A stretch of 64,000 bases of DNA. It comes from Allobosea psychrotolerans (GTDB taxonomy: Bacteria > Pseudomonadota > Alphaproteobacteria > Rhizobiales > Beijerinckiaceae). The position numbers and the translations under genes were made by a program. Location: assembly GCF_002917105.1 (NCBI RefSeq), contig NZ_PQFZ01000017.1:87491-151490 (forward strand), given 5' to 3'. The notes beneath the pieces were generated by a model. The model saw only the letters and a list, made by a program, of their open reading frames with translations. It was not told where the DNA came from and did no database searches. Positions 1 through 9,699 of this stretch are shown piece after piece; positions within the stretch are counted from its first letter, which is position 1, and the number at the start of each line of letters is the position of its first letter.

Positions 1-3000
1 GGGCGTCGCGGTCGCGGTCACGCGGATCGCTCCGGTCCCGACATTGACGCTGGCGTTGTCGCCGAGATGGGCCTCGACGCGCGAGGAGTCGCTGGCGCGC
101 GCGTCGGCGCCCGTGCCGGCGACCAGCAAGCCGCCTGCGCCGGCGGTCGCCGAGGCATAGGAGATGCCGGCGCTGCTGGCATCGACAGTGAGCGAGGTTC
201 CGCCGGAGAGCGTGGTGTTGGCCGCGACATTCGACGTCGCCGTGCCGTCGAGGCTGCTCTTGGCGAGCGAGATGCCGAGCGCGCCGCCGCCTGCAGCCGC
301 CGCGCCGAGCGCGTCGGCGCGCGAGCCTTGCGTCGTCGTCGCGCCGACCGTCGTCGCGCCGGTGACCGTGAGCGTGCCGCCGAGCCGGGCGGTGAGCGTG
401 TTCGAAATCGCGCCCTGCGCCACCGCCGCGCCGGCGGAAGCCGTGCCCGAGCCCGCGCCGGCCTTGACGTCGATCCTGGACGCCACGCCCCCGGCGCCGT
501 CGATGGCCGAGGCATTGACCGTGATCGAGCCCGTCGTCACCGTCGCCTGGTCAAGCTGGGCGCTGACATTGTCGGCGACCGTCGTGTAGCCGAGGGCCGC
601 GCCGACGCCGACCCCGCCGATGCCGATGCCGAGCGCGGTGTTATCGGTCGAGGTCTTCGAGGTCGAGGTCACCGAGACCGAGCTGGCCGTGATCGACCCG
701 CCGAGCGCGGTCGCGCCGGTCTGGGCGCCGGTCGAATCGAGCAGGGCCGTGGCGCTGATCGCGCTCGGCGTCGCCGTCCGGGCGCGGTTGCTGGTGAACC
801 AGGCATATTGCGAGGCGGCGTAGGCGCTGACTTCGCTGAAGGTCGCCGTCCGGCCGAGCTCGGCGTCGGCGGCGGCCTGGTAGACGGCCTGGCCCGACCC
901 ACGCAGCGAATAGAGCCCGTTCACCGGGACGCCGTTGGCCAGCAGCGTGGCATAGGCGTCGTTGGCGGCGATCTTGACCTGCGCGTCGGTGAGGTTGGGC
1001 GTCGCGACCTCAAGGACCTGCCGATAGGAGTTAAGACCGGCGTCGCCGATGACATATTGGAGATTGGCGGCCTTCAGCGCGGTGTAGCGCGCCGCCGCGT
1101 AGTCGCGGACCTGCTGGTCGGTCACCGTCTCCTGGAAGAGCGCGATGGCGGCGTTGGAGCGCAGCGCCTGGACGCCGCTGGCGGTCAGGGTCAGCACGCC
1201 GTTGACGACGGTGCCGTTCTGGATCAGCGCCAGATATTCGGCATTGGCCGTGCTGCGCAACTGGTCGTCGGTTGCGCCTGAGGCGTAGGCGCCGCGCAGG
1301 GTGCGATAGGTCGCAAGCCCGCTGGTGCTCAGCATGAAGCCGGGATCGACGGCGGTGAGCTGGTTGACGCGCGAGAGCGTGCCGTTGCCGCCGATATTGA
1401 GATCCGCGCCGGCGGGCGCGCCCGTGCCGACCGAAATGACGTTGACGGCCGCGCCGAGGCCGATCGAGCCGCCCTGGCCGATGGTGAAGGCGTTGGCATC
1501 GACGCTGCGGTCGCTCACCGCCTGGACCACGACCGCGCCGGTCGTCGAGATCGTGCTGCCGGAGAGGTCTGCGAGCACGCTCGAGTCGAGGCTGGCGACA
1601 TTGGTCGCGGCACCGGCACCGACGCCGGCGCCGCCGATGGCGGCAACGCCCGTTTCCGGCGTGATCGTGGTGGTCTCGCGCGCGATGACGTTGAGTGAGC
1701 CGTCGATGCTCTGGCCGGCCAGTTCCTGGATCGGTGTGCGCCGCTGCGTCGAGTTCACACCGTAAAGCCCGGCGCGGGTCGTGTTGGCGACGTCGATCAG
1801 GTTGACCATGCCGGCGATGCCGACCAGGCCCGCGGCCGAGCCGCCGGCCGCCAGCGCGGTGAAGCTGTTGGTGCTGGTCGCCAGCACGTTCAACGTGCCG
1901 AAAATGTTCAACGTGGTGACGCTCGCGCCGCCGCCGATCGTCGCCAGCGTGGTGCTCTGGCTACGGGCCACGACGAAGGCGCTGCCGAGCGCGACGCCGC
2001 CGCCGGAGCCGACACCGGCGACGCCGTAGAAGCCGTTCGTGCTGTCGGCGGTGACGCGCAGCGAGGCCGCGTTGAGGATGCCCTGGTCGACATTCGCGGT
2101 CGTGACCGCCTCGAAACTGTTGACGAGGCCGGTCGCCGCCGCGCCGGCGACGCCGGCCGAAAAGCCGATCGTCTTGCCGGTCGAGGCTTGCGAGGACACC
2201 GCCGCGACCTCGACCACGCCGACGCCGCCGAGCCCGGCCTGGCTGGTCGCGATCGTGCCCGTGGTCGAGTTCGTCAGCGCGGCGCTCGTCTGGCGCTTCA
2301 GCGTGGTCTGCGCGTCGGCGCCGGCGCCGGCCGCGCCGCCGATCGCGCCGACGACGATGTAGCTGCCGGCATAGGAATGGCTGGCGGCGTCGACCACGAT
2401 CGCGGTCGGGTTCTGGCCGGCGTTCAGCCTTGTGTCGATCGCACTGCCGTCGATCGTGGCCGAGGTCGTTCCGCCGAGCGAGTTGCGGATGGTGACATAG
2501 CCGACCGCGCCGCTGATCGGGTAGACCGCGATGCCCGCCGTTACCGCATTGGCCATCACCGCCTGCTGCGAGGTCGCGATCACGGCCAGGCCGCGAATGC
2601 TGCGCTGGGCCATCGCCAGGTCAGGCAGGCTGGTCGACGGGCCGCTCGGGCTGGACAGGCTCGGCGGGCTGACGAGCGCGCCGCTGGCGAAGCTCAGCGA
2701 CCCGGTGCCGTTGACGCGCGCATCGACGGAGCTGGTCTCGCTGATCGAGGCGACAGTGTTGCCGCCGATCGTGTTGTTCACGATCGAGAGGCCGCCGGCG
2801 ACGCTGGGCGAGCCGCCGGCCGCGCCGAGCGCGCCGGCCGAGACCGCGATGCCGTCATGATTGGTCGCGATCACGCCGACATTGTTCTCGGCGATGATGT
2901 CGGCGCGCTTCACGGTCGCAGCCACGTCGGTCGCGACGCTGCTGGTGGCGACCGAGCCGGCGAGGCCGACCTGGCGCGAGATCGCGATGCCGATCGACAA

Positions 3001-6000
3001 GGTCGAGATCGTGCCGGTCGACTGGCTCTGGACCAGCAGGTCGCGCGAGGCGCGCAGCCGCGCATCCTCGATCGTCGAGCTGACGCTGTTTTCGATGCTG
3101 TTCTCGACGACCGAGAGACCGAGCGCCGCCGACCCGAAGCCGAGGCCGAGCGAGCCTGCCGTGCCGCGGATGGTTGCGGCCGTGCTGCCGTTCAGCTTCA
3201 CGTCTCGGGCCGTGACGATCGTGCCCGCGCCGGTGATGCCGGCGCGCACGACGTTATCGACCGACTGCAAGGCGACCGAGGCGACGCCGGCGAACTGGCC
3301 GGTGGCCCCGCCGAGCCCGACAGCGACACCGGTGATGCTGGCGCCGTCCTGCGCCCGCACCGAGACATCGCCGGTCGCGGTCAGGATGACGTTGTCGATC
3401 GTCGCGATATGCGACTGCGCCACCTCGTTGCTGAGGAAGGAGATGCCGACATTGTTGCGCCCGACCTGCACCATGCCGGTGATGGCGACGATCGCGGCGC
3501 CGTTCGGGTTGGGGTCGCCGCCATTGGCGACGGAACCGTCGAACTGGACCTGGGCCGCGTCGGCCTGGGAGAAGGTCTGGCGGCCGGAGATGATGGCGTC
3601 GAAGGTCGTGTCGCGGCTGCTGTCGGCGGTGACGACGACGTCGCCGCCGATCGTGATGGTCGGCGGCGCTCCGGCCGTGCCGCTGATCTCGGCCCGCGTC
3701 GTCGGCGTGACCTTGTTGAAGACGAAGGCGCCAGCCAGGCCGTTGCCGCCGAGGCCGACCGTGGCGGCCCCCGAGGCGATACGGCTTGAATTCGAGGCGA
3801 CGACGTTCAGGCCGTTGAGATTGACGAAGCTCGAGTTGCGGATGGTCGCGCTGACCGCGTCCTGCCCGCTCGGATCGCCGATCTCGGCATAGCTCAGCGA
3901 GAGCCCGATGCCGGACTGCCCGCCGAGATAGGCCGCGCCGCCGCCGATGCCGATATCGGTGGTCTGATAGGCGTTGACGCTGGCGAGTTTCGAGACCGAA
4001 GTGGCGGCATCCCCGGTGATGGCGGAGTTGGCGATCGAGGCCTGGACCCGGCTGGTGACGAGCCCGACCGCCGCCGAGATCGCGGCCGCGCCGCTGCCGC
4101 CGGCCGAGACGCCGATGCTGACGCCGACGATCGTCGCCCGGCCGCCGGCAATGGCCTGGACGGAGGTGTCGTAGGCGCCGGTCAGGCTCGATCCGGTGAT
4201 CTGCGCGTCGGTGCTGTTGTCGAGGACGCCGATGGCGACGGCCCCGGCGATGGCGCCGCTTGCGCCCGAGGTGTTGGCGAGATTGGCGGCGGCCGCGCCG
4301 GCGCCGACCTCGATGATCGTCGAGTTCACGGCCCTGACCGACGTGGTCAGTCCGGCATTGTCCTTCTTCTGCAGCCGGGCGCCGTCGATCCAGGCGGAGG
4401 TGCCCATCGTCGTCAGCGCGACGGCCGAGGCACCGGCGGCCGAGAGACTGGGACCGCTGCCGGACTGCTTGTTGAAGCTGTCGGAGATTTTCCGGATCGC
4501 CTCGCTCGTGCCCGGCGGCAGAGTCGTGGCGACAGCGCCGTCGGCGGCAGCCGCTGCGACGGCGGCCGCCGTGATCCGCCCGGTCGTTGCCGCCTCGACA
4601 GCGAGCGACGCTGCCGTGATCAGCCCCTGCGGTGCGGTCCCAGTGAGCCGTCCGTCCGTGAGATCGTCCGAATTGTCGCCGACATAGGCGCGCGTGACCG
4701 AGCCTGCGTCTAGCACCGCCACCGAGATGCCGATGCCGTTGCCGCCGCCGGCCACGATGCCGCCGCTGAGCGCGAAGACGGAGACGAACTGCTCGGCCTT
4801 GACCGAGACCGCATTGGCCGTGACGACCGCCGCGTTGCTGATCGAGGCCAGCGTCTGGTTGTGGATGCCCGAGACCGAGACGATGCCGTTCAGCGCGATC
4901 GTGCCGGCCGAGCGCCCGGAGGTGGTTGCGATCGCAAACAGCAGGTCGGAGGTGCTGGCGGTGACCGCGAGGTCGGTCGCCGTGATCGTCGCGCCTGCGG
5001 CCACCGCCGCGACGGTCTTGCTGCTGCGGCCGATGTCGATCAGCGAACCGCCGACCGCCGAACCGGAGCCGCCATTGACGCCGCCGGTGAAGCCGAAATT
5101 GCCGCCGACATCGACCGAATGCTGGTCCGTATCGGCGTTGACGGTGACACCGCTCGCCCAGTTCTGAACGTAGTTGCCGGAGAGCGTCGTCGTCCAGGGC
5201 GCCGTCGTCGAGGTCTGGTTCAGCGTCGCGCCGCTGGCGATATAGGCCGAGGTGTCGTTGCTGACGCGGAAATAGTCGACCGCGCCGGCGAGCCCGAGAT
5301 CGTTCGATTGCGAGGCGGCATTGGCATAGCTCGTCAGGATATTGTTGACGATGCCGAGATTGCCGTTGATGTGCGAGAGGGTCTCGCCCAGCCCGGACCA
5401 GTTCGTCCAGGTATTCGAGATCGGGTTTTCGCTGAGCGCGGCGACGCCGATGCGGCCGGCATTGATCGTCACGCCGGACCCGACGGATGCGGTCGAGCTA
5501 TGGGCGTAGTTGCCGACGGCGATACCGAAGGAGAGCGAGACCATCGCCTCTGGATTGCTCGCGGTCGGGTCCTTCGAGTTGGAGTTGGTCGAGCTGTCGG
5601 CGATCAGGCGCACGCCGAAATCGCGTTGCCGGCTCGCCACCACGACGTCGCCCGAGGCATAGATCGTCGGCGCCTGATCGCCCGGGTCGGCCGCGATCGC
5701 GGCCGTGGCGCTCAGGTCGCTGCTGGCGATGGTGACGGCGCTGCCGACCTTGATCGGCACGCTCGATGAGGCGGTCGACAGTTTCCCGAGGAGCTGGCTG
5801 AGCAGGTTCGAGACGGTGCTTCCGGCCGGTCCGGCATTGAAGATTATGTTGTCGCCGGTCGTCGCCGATGAACTCGTGGCGTTCTTCGCCGTGTCGGAAA
5901 GGGCCTGGACCGTGACGTTCTGGACCTTGTCGGCGCTCGTTCCAAGCGAGGCGCCGAGCAGCGCATCGGCCTCCGCCTTATAGTCGGAATAGGCGACGGC

Positions 6001-8238
6001 GATGCCGGCGACGCCTCCCGAGGCCGCCACGGCCGTCGACGAGGTCGAGAAGGAATTGGTGTTCTTGGCGGTGACGCTGACGGTTCCGAAGCCGCTGGTC
6101 GCCCCCGCCGTGACCGTCGCGCCGGAATGGACCTTCGCGGCGGTGGTGACATCGACATAGCCATAGGCGACGGTCGCCGCGACCAGGCCCGTGCCGACCG
6201 AGATCGAGACGGCCGAGACAGCGAGCTTGACGTCGTTCTCGGCGTTGACGGCGAGGTTGCGGCCGACCTTGATCGTCGCTCCCTGCGCGACGTCGGCGGT
6301 GACCGTTCCCATGATCTCGCCGATCGACACCGCCGCCGCGAACGGGTTTCCGCCGCTCAGCGTGATCGCGGGCAGCGAGGCCTCCTGCCGGGCCTTGGCG
6401 GTGATCGTGACGTCGCGGGTCGCCTCGATCGTCGCGCCGTCGACGACACGGATGCGGCTCAGCACATGGCTGCCGACATAACCGCCGTTCAGGCCAAAGA
6501 GGATGCCGCCCGCGCTTTGCGCCGCGAGCGCCAGCAGCGGCCCGGCGGAGGGATCGGCATAGGAGGCGACGGCGGTCGCATCCGCCTTCAGCAGAATGTC
6601 GCGTCCGGTGATCGTGCCGTGAATGTCGATGGTCGAGGTCGCGCCGGCCATGCCGGCGATCCGGATGTCCGATGTCGTCGCGTCGAGCGTGACGTCACCG
6701 GCGGCATAGGCGCTGCCTGTGCTGACGCCGGCGAGCAGTGAGCCGAACACGCTGATGTTGGGGGCGGTCAGCAGGATGGCGCCGGAATTGCCGGTCGAGG
6801 GATTGGAGGCCGAGAGCACGCCGCCATTGGCGGAACGGTTGAACTGGCGCGTGTCGATGCTGCCGTCGGCGGCGATCGTGATGCTGTTGTTGGCCTGCAA
6901 CGACACATCCGTGCCATTGGTGACCATGCTGGCGCTGCCGCCGGTCCCGATGATCAGGTCTGTCGGGTCGATATAGAGCAGGCCGGCCTTGCCCGAGCGG
7001 GCGGAGAGGTCGACAGCGACCGCGCCGAGCGTGACCGTCTTCGTCGCGCTGAGTTCGGTGAAGCCGCCATCGCCGGTCAGGCCGCCCTTGCCGCTGAAGA
7101 TCGCGCCGCTCTCGACATCGAGATTGGTCCCGGCGAAGACCTTGATCTCGCCGCCCTTGCCGGCGGCGCCTTGCGCCGCGCTGGCGTCGAAGCGCGCTCC
7201 GCCGGCAATCGAGATCGCGGCGTCGGAGGTGATCGAAATCTTGCCGCCGTCGCCGGTGTTGACGGCGGCCTGGCCCGAGGCGGTGCCGCCCTGCGAAAGC
7301 CTGGCCGAGGGTGCTGCCCCCTGTGCGCTCAACCGCGCCGTCTGGGTGATCGTGGTGCCCCGGCCGGAGCGCACCACGATCGAACCGGCGGAACGCCGCG
7401 CAGTCGCATTGGCGCTCAGGGAGCCTGAAATGCTCGCCGTGCCCGCCGCGACGATCTCGATGCCGCCGCCGCGCCGCGCCACCATCGCGCCGCCATGGCG
7501 GACACCGTTGGTGTTGACGCTGGCCGCGAAGGCGTTCTGGTGACGCCGCCGGCGTTCGCCGATATCGACGGGGGCGGCATTGGCCGTGATCTGCCCTGCG
7601 ACGCTGACGGAGCTGCCGTACAGCGTCACACCGCGCCTGGCGTTGATGCGGCCCTCGATCGAGATCGCGCCGTCCGCCGAGATCGGGATGTCGTTGGCTC
7701 TCAGCCTGGCCGCCATCGTTTCGTTGACGACGCCGTTGGGGCTGATCACCTGATCGAGGAAGTCGCGCGTCGGCGTGTTGACCGTCAATTGACCGGTGTT
7801 GATCACCCCGGACGGCCCGACCGTGAAGCCGGCGGAGTCCGAGAAGTAGACGTGCCCGCCGATCTGGCCGTTCTTGTAGGAATTCAGGATGCCGTTGACG
7901 ACGACCGGGCCGTTGCGGACGATGTTGACCAGCGCGCCGGTATTCTGCGGCAGGTGCATGTTGACGGTCGTGCCGCCCGCCTGCTCGAAACGCGAGAACG
8001 AGTTGTAGCCGGCATTGCCGGACACCGTCTGGGTGGTGATCGTCGTGGTCGCGCCGCTGACGGAGACATTGGTCTGCGTGCGCCCGTCGGGCGTGATCAT
8101 GTTCTGCGCGAAGGCCGGAGCGTTCCACAGCACCAGCGCCATCGCCTGGCCGACCAGGCAACGCTGGCGCAAATTCGCCAGCACGGACTTAGTAGCAAAG
8201 GAGCTGGGCCGGACCGCGGGCGACGGCGTCGGGAGCAT
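1..8238 (-). CDS. Giant LktA-family filamentous adhesin, 3' end beyond window
   Basis: One uninterrupted frame runs from the window edge to beyond 8.2 kb, at least 2,746 codons. The N-terminus has a basic region, a hydrophobic stretch and a signal-peptidase site of the type AFA|QN. It is followed by a TPS/haemagglutinin-like domain (motifs ITPDGRTQTNVSV, NSFSRFEQAGGTTVN, GPSGVINTGQLTVNTPT) that resembles the leukotoxin LktA family. After it come very long Ala/Gly/Ser/Thr/Val-rich stretches predicted to form a right-handed beta-helix exposed at the cell surface. A helical repeat block interrupts this at 785-1341. The start is uncertain: ATG at 8238 is used, but the frame stays open to a GTG at 8343, which would give an Arg/Lys-rich extended signal peptide. 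The C-terminus, which would distinguish an autotransporter from a two-partner-secreted protein, lies outside the window. No cysteine is obvious after the signal region. Family identity is from pattern recognition. Confidence 0.85.
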   Translation of the reverse strand, partial: MLPTPSPAVRPSSFATKSVLANLRQRCLVGQAMALVLWNAPAFAQNMITPDGRTQTNVSVSGATTTITTQTVSGNAGYNSFSRFEQAGGTTVNMHLPQNTGALVNIVRNGPVVVNGILNSYKNGQIGGHVYFSDSAGFTVGPSGVINTGQLTVNTPTRDFLDQVISPNGVVNETMAARLRANDIPISADGAISIEGRINARRGVTLYGSSVSVAGQITANAAPVDIGERRRRHQNAFAASVNTNGVRHGGAMVARRGGGIEIVAAGTASISGSLSANATARRSAGSIVVRSGRGTTITQTARLSAQGAAPSARLSQGGTASGQAAVNTGDGGKISITSDAAISIAGGARFDASAAQGAAGKGGEIKVFAGTNLDVESGAIFSGKGGLTGDGGFTELSATKTVTLGAVAVDLSARSGKAGLLYIDPTDLIIGTGGSASMVTNGTDVSLQANNSITIAADGSIDTRQFNRSANGGVLSASNPSTGNSGAILLTAPNISVFGSLLAGVSTGSAYAAGDVTLDATTSDIRIAGMAGATSTIDIHGTITGRDILLKADATAVASYADPSAGPLLALAAQSAGGILFGLNGGYVGSHVLSRIRVVDGATIEATRDVTITAKARQEASLPAITLSGGNPFAAAVSIGEIMGTVTADVAQGATIKVGRNLAVNAENDVKLAVSAVSISVGTGLVAATVAYGYVDVTTAAKVHSGATVTAGATSGFGTVSVTAKNTNSFSTSSTAVAASGGVAGIAVAYSDYKAEADALLGASLGTSADKVQNVTVQALSDTAKNATSSSATTGDNIIFNAGPAGSTVSNLLSQLLGKLSTASSSVPIKVGSAVTIASSDLSATAAIAADPGDQAPTIYASGDVVVASRQRDFGVRLIADSSTNSNSKDPTASNPEAMVSLSFGIAVGNYAHSSTASVGSGVTINAGRIGVAALSENPISNTWTNWSGLGETLSHINGNLGIVNNILTSYANAASQSNDLGLAGAVDYFRVSNDTSAYIASGATLNQTSTTAPWTTTLSGNYVQNWASGVTVNADTDQHSVDVGGNFGFTGGVNGGSGSAVGGSLIDIGRSSKTVAAVAAGATITATDLAVTASTSDLLFAIATTSGRSAGTIALNGIVSVSGIHNQTLASISNAAVVTANAVSVKAEQFVSVFALSGGIVAGGGNGIGISVAVLDAGSVTRAYVGDNSDDLTDGRLTGTAPQGLITAASLAVEAATTGRITAAAVAAAAADGAVATTLPPGTSEAIRKISDSFNKQSGSGPSLSAAGASAVALTTMGTSAWIDGARLQKKDNAGLTTSVRAVNSTIIEVGAGAAAANLANTSGASGAIAGAVAIGVLDNSTDAQITGSSLTGAYDTSVQAIAGGRATIVGVSIGVSAGGSGAAAISAAVGLVTSRVQASIANSAITGDAATSVSKLASVNAYQTTDIGIGGGAAYLGGQSGIGLSLSYAEIGDPSGQDAVSATIRNSSFVNLNGLNVVASNSSRIASGAATVGLGGNGLAGAFVFNKVTPTTRAEISGTAGAPPTITIGGDVVVTADSSRDTTFDAIISGRQTFSQADAAQVQFDGSVANGGDPNPNGAAIVAITGMVQVGRNNVGISFLSNEVAQSHIATIDNVILTATGDVSVRAQDGASITGVAVGLGGATGQFAGVASVALQSVDNVVRAGITGAGTIVTARDVKLNGSTAATIRGTAGSLGLGFGSAALGLSVVENSIENSVSSTIEDARLRASRDLLVQSQSTGTISTLSIGIAISRQVGLAGSVATSSVATDVAATVKRADIIAENNVGVIATNHDGIAVSAGALGAAGGSPSVAGGLSIVNNTIGGNTVASISETSSVDARVNGTGSLSFASGALVSPPSLSSPSGPSTSLPDLAMAQRSIRGLAVIATSQQAVMANAVTAGIAVYPISGAVGYVTIRNSLGGTTSATIDGSAIDTRLNAGQNPTAIVVDAASHSYAGSYIVVGAIGGAAGAGADAQTTLKRQTSAALTNSTTGTIATSQAGLGGVGVVEVAAVSSQASTGKTIGFSAGVAGAAATGLVNSFEAVTTANVDQGILNAASLRVTADSTNGFYGVAGVGSGGGVALGSAFVVARSQSTTLATIGGGASVTTLNIFGTLNVLATSTNSFTALAAGGSAAGLVGIAGMVNLIDVANTTRAGLYGVNSTQRRTPIQELAGQSIDGSLNVIARETTTITPETGVAAIGGAGVGAGAATNVASLDSSVLADLSGSTISTTGAVVVQAVSDRSVDANAFTIGQGGSIGLGAAVNVISVGTGAPAGADLNIGGNGTLSRVNQLTAVDPGFMLSTSGLATYRTLRGAYASGATDDQLRSTANAEYLALIQNGTVVNGVLTLTASGVQALRSNAAIALFQETVTDQQVRDYAAARYTALKAANLQYVIGDAGLNSYRQVLEVATPNLTDAQVKIAANDAYATLLANGVPVNGLYSLRGSGQAVYQAAADAELGRTATFSEVSAYAASQYAWFTSNRARTATPSAISATALLDSTGAQTGATALGGSITASSVSVTSTSKTSTDNTALGIGIGGVGVGAALGYTTVADNVSAQLDQATVTTGSITVNASAIDGAGGVASRIDVKAGAGSGTASAGAAVAQGAISNTLTARLGGTLTVTGATTVGATTTQGSRADALGAAAAGGGALGISLAKSSLDGTATSNVAANTTLSGGTSLTVDASSAGISYASATAGAGGLLVAGTGADARASDSSRVEAHLGDNASVNVGTGAIRVTATATP
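785..1341 (-). repeat. Alpha-helical tandem repeats inside the adhesin
   Basis: About 185 residues of the adhesin break the beta-helix composition. Three to four related units of about 50-60 residues are visible. Each has a helix of the form D-Q-[LV]-x(3)-A-x(2)-[AR]-Y-x-[AT]-L followed by a hinge such as NGTVVNGVLTLTASGVQAL or NGVPVNGLYSLRGSGQAVY. The units are imperfect. Charged and aromatic residues (Tyr, Arg, Gln, Glu) are far commoner here than on either side. Confidence 0.7.
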
Positions 8239-8573
8239 GACGTGCGGCAGCCGCGGCGAAGCGGTGCGACGGCGTGTGGTCTTGGAGCGTAGTGAGCGCA
8301 ACGCGGAAGCCTCGGCCCGTCCGGCAAGACGGTGTTGTTTCACCGGATTCCGAGTCGAGATGCTGGCGCCCGAATGCCGGCGCGGATCGCGCCGGTCTCC
8401 GAATGCCCGTTTCCCCCCTGGATCAGGCTTAACGACTCACTACCAGAGGCGGTCTGTCGTTGCGTCAGCGGGGGGTGAACGCGTTGCGAACCACAGTTCA
8501 CATGACGCGTTCAGCAGGCGGATCATGGCGGAAAACTGCCATAATGGTTAGCGCGATGCCGGTCGAATGGGGC
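8239..8573. other. 335-base gap upstream of the adhesin
   Basis: The gap holds the probable promoter and leader of the adhesin gene. The adhesin frame stays open on the minus strand up to tandem stops near 8430, so the leader may partly be coding. An inverted repeat with arms GAACGCG (8477-8483) and CGCGTTC (8506-8512) surrounds a nested GTGAAC/GTTCAC pair. I saw no convincing -35/-10 pair and no separate gene. Confidence 0.4.
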
Positions 8574-9683
8574 TCAGCCCCAGATCTCGCCTGCCGTCTC
8601 CACGATCAGCTCGAGCTTCCGCCACTGCTCGTCCTCGGCCAGCGTATTGCCTTCCTCGGTCGAGGCGAAGCCGCATTGCGGGGACAGGCAGAGCTGGTCG
8701 AGCGCGACGAATTTCGAGGCCTCGTCGATGCGCCGCTTGAGATCGTCCTTGCTCTCCAGCACGCCGGTTTTCGAGGTCACCAGCCCGAGCACGACATGCT
8801 TGCCCTTGGGCAGGAAGCGCAAGGGCTCGAAGCCGCCGGAGCGGTCATTGTCCCACTCCATGAAATAGCCGTCGACCGGCATGGTGTTGAACAGCAGCTC
8901 CGCGATCGGCTCGTAGCCGCCGGAGGCGATGAAGGTCGAACGGAAATTGCCGCGGCAGAGATGCATGGTGATGGCGAGGTCGGCCGGCTTGTCCTTGAGC
9001 GCGGCCCGCACCATGCCGGCATAGATCTCGGGCTGGTGCTCGGGGTCGTCGCCGCGGGCCCGCAGCATCTCGCGCTGGTCGGGGTCGCAGAGATAGGCAA
9101 ACGAAATGTCGTCGAGCTGCAGATAGCGGCAGCCGGCATCGTAGAAAGCGTGGACGGCCTTGTTGTAGGCGGTGCCGACATCGCCGTAGAACGCCTCCAT
9201 CTGCGGGTAGACGCCCATATTGATCATCTTCCGGCCGCCCCGGTAGTGCAGCATGCTGGGGCCGGGGATGGTCATCTTCGGCGTCGAGCCCGGAGAAACA
9301 TTGTCGCGCAGGAACTTGAAGTGCTCGATCATCGGATGGCCGCTGAAGCCGACTTTCCCGACGATGCGCAGCGATTTGGCGATGCCGACGCCGCCCTTGA
9401 AGTTCATGCCTGAATCGGCCGTGATCGCCTCGACGCCGTCGAGCTCCTCCATGAAGTCGAAATGCCAATAGGCGCGGCGGAACTCGCCATCGGTGACGCC
9501 TTTCAGGCCGATCGCCTCCTGCCTGGCGATCAACTTGCGGATTTCGGCATCCTCGATCGCCTTGAAGGCGGCATCGTCAAGCGTCCCGGCGGCGTGCTTC
9601 TCGCGGGCCTGCTTGAGAGGGGCGGTGCGCAGCAGGCTACCGACCATGTCGGCGCGGAAGGGAGGCTTGGTCCTGGTCGTCAT
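8574..9683 (-). CDS. Short MetE-like cobalamin-independent methyltransferase (YxjG/YxjH type)
   Basis: This 369-residue protein matches the C-terminal, catalytic half of MetE: FRADMVGSLLR at the start, VTDGEFRR near residue 65, MHLCRGN (His and Cys zinc ligands) around residue 240, a Glu in YFMEWDN, and a C-terminal CGF cysteine ligand. Full-length MetE is about 750 residues, so this is the stand-alone zinc methyltransferase class. It would transfer a methyl or alkyl group to a thiol such as homocysteine in the cytoplasm. The start is ATG 9683, preceded by GAGGACC; a longer frame upstream lies inside livF. It follows livF by 16 bases and is probably the last gene of the livKHMGF operon, which suggests that its substrate is what the transporter imports. 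Epoxyalkane:CoM transferase belongs to the same superfamily, so an alkyl-transfer role cannot be excluded. Confidence 0.8.
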   Translation of the reverse strand: MTTRTKPPFRADMVGSLLRTAPLKQAREKHAAGTLDDAAFKAIEDAEIRKLIARQEAIGLKGVTDGEFRRAYWHFDFMEELDGVEAITADSGMNFKGGVGIAKSLRIVGKVGFSGHPMIEHFKFLRDNVSPGSTPKMTIPGPSMLHYRGGRKMINMGVYPQMEAFYGDVGTAYNKAVHAFYDAGCRYLQLDDISFAYLCDPDQREMLRARGDDPEHQPEIYAGMVRAALKDKPADLAITMHLCRGNFRSTFIASGGYEPIAELLFNTMPVDGYFMEWDNDRSGGFEPLRFLPKGKHVVLGLVTSKTGVLESKDDLKRRIDEASKFVALDQLCLSPQCGFASTEEGNTLAEDEQWRKLELIVETAGEIWG

Positions 9684-9699
9684 GGTCTTGGTCCTCGGA

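Noticed and set aside
67..3789. Long plus-strand open frames (67-1281, 2188-3789 and others up to 8292)
   Set aside because: They lie in codon register opposite the adhesin frame and have Arg/Asp/Gly-biased, low-information sequence. They are antisense shadows of a GC-rich gene.
6695..8161. Minus-strand frame of 488 codons overlapping the adhesin N-terminus
   Set aside because: Rich in Arg, His and Gln without domain sense; it is an out-of-frame copy of the adhesin.
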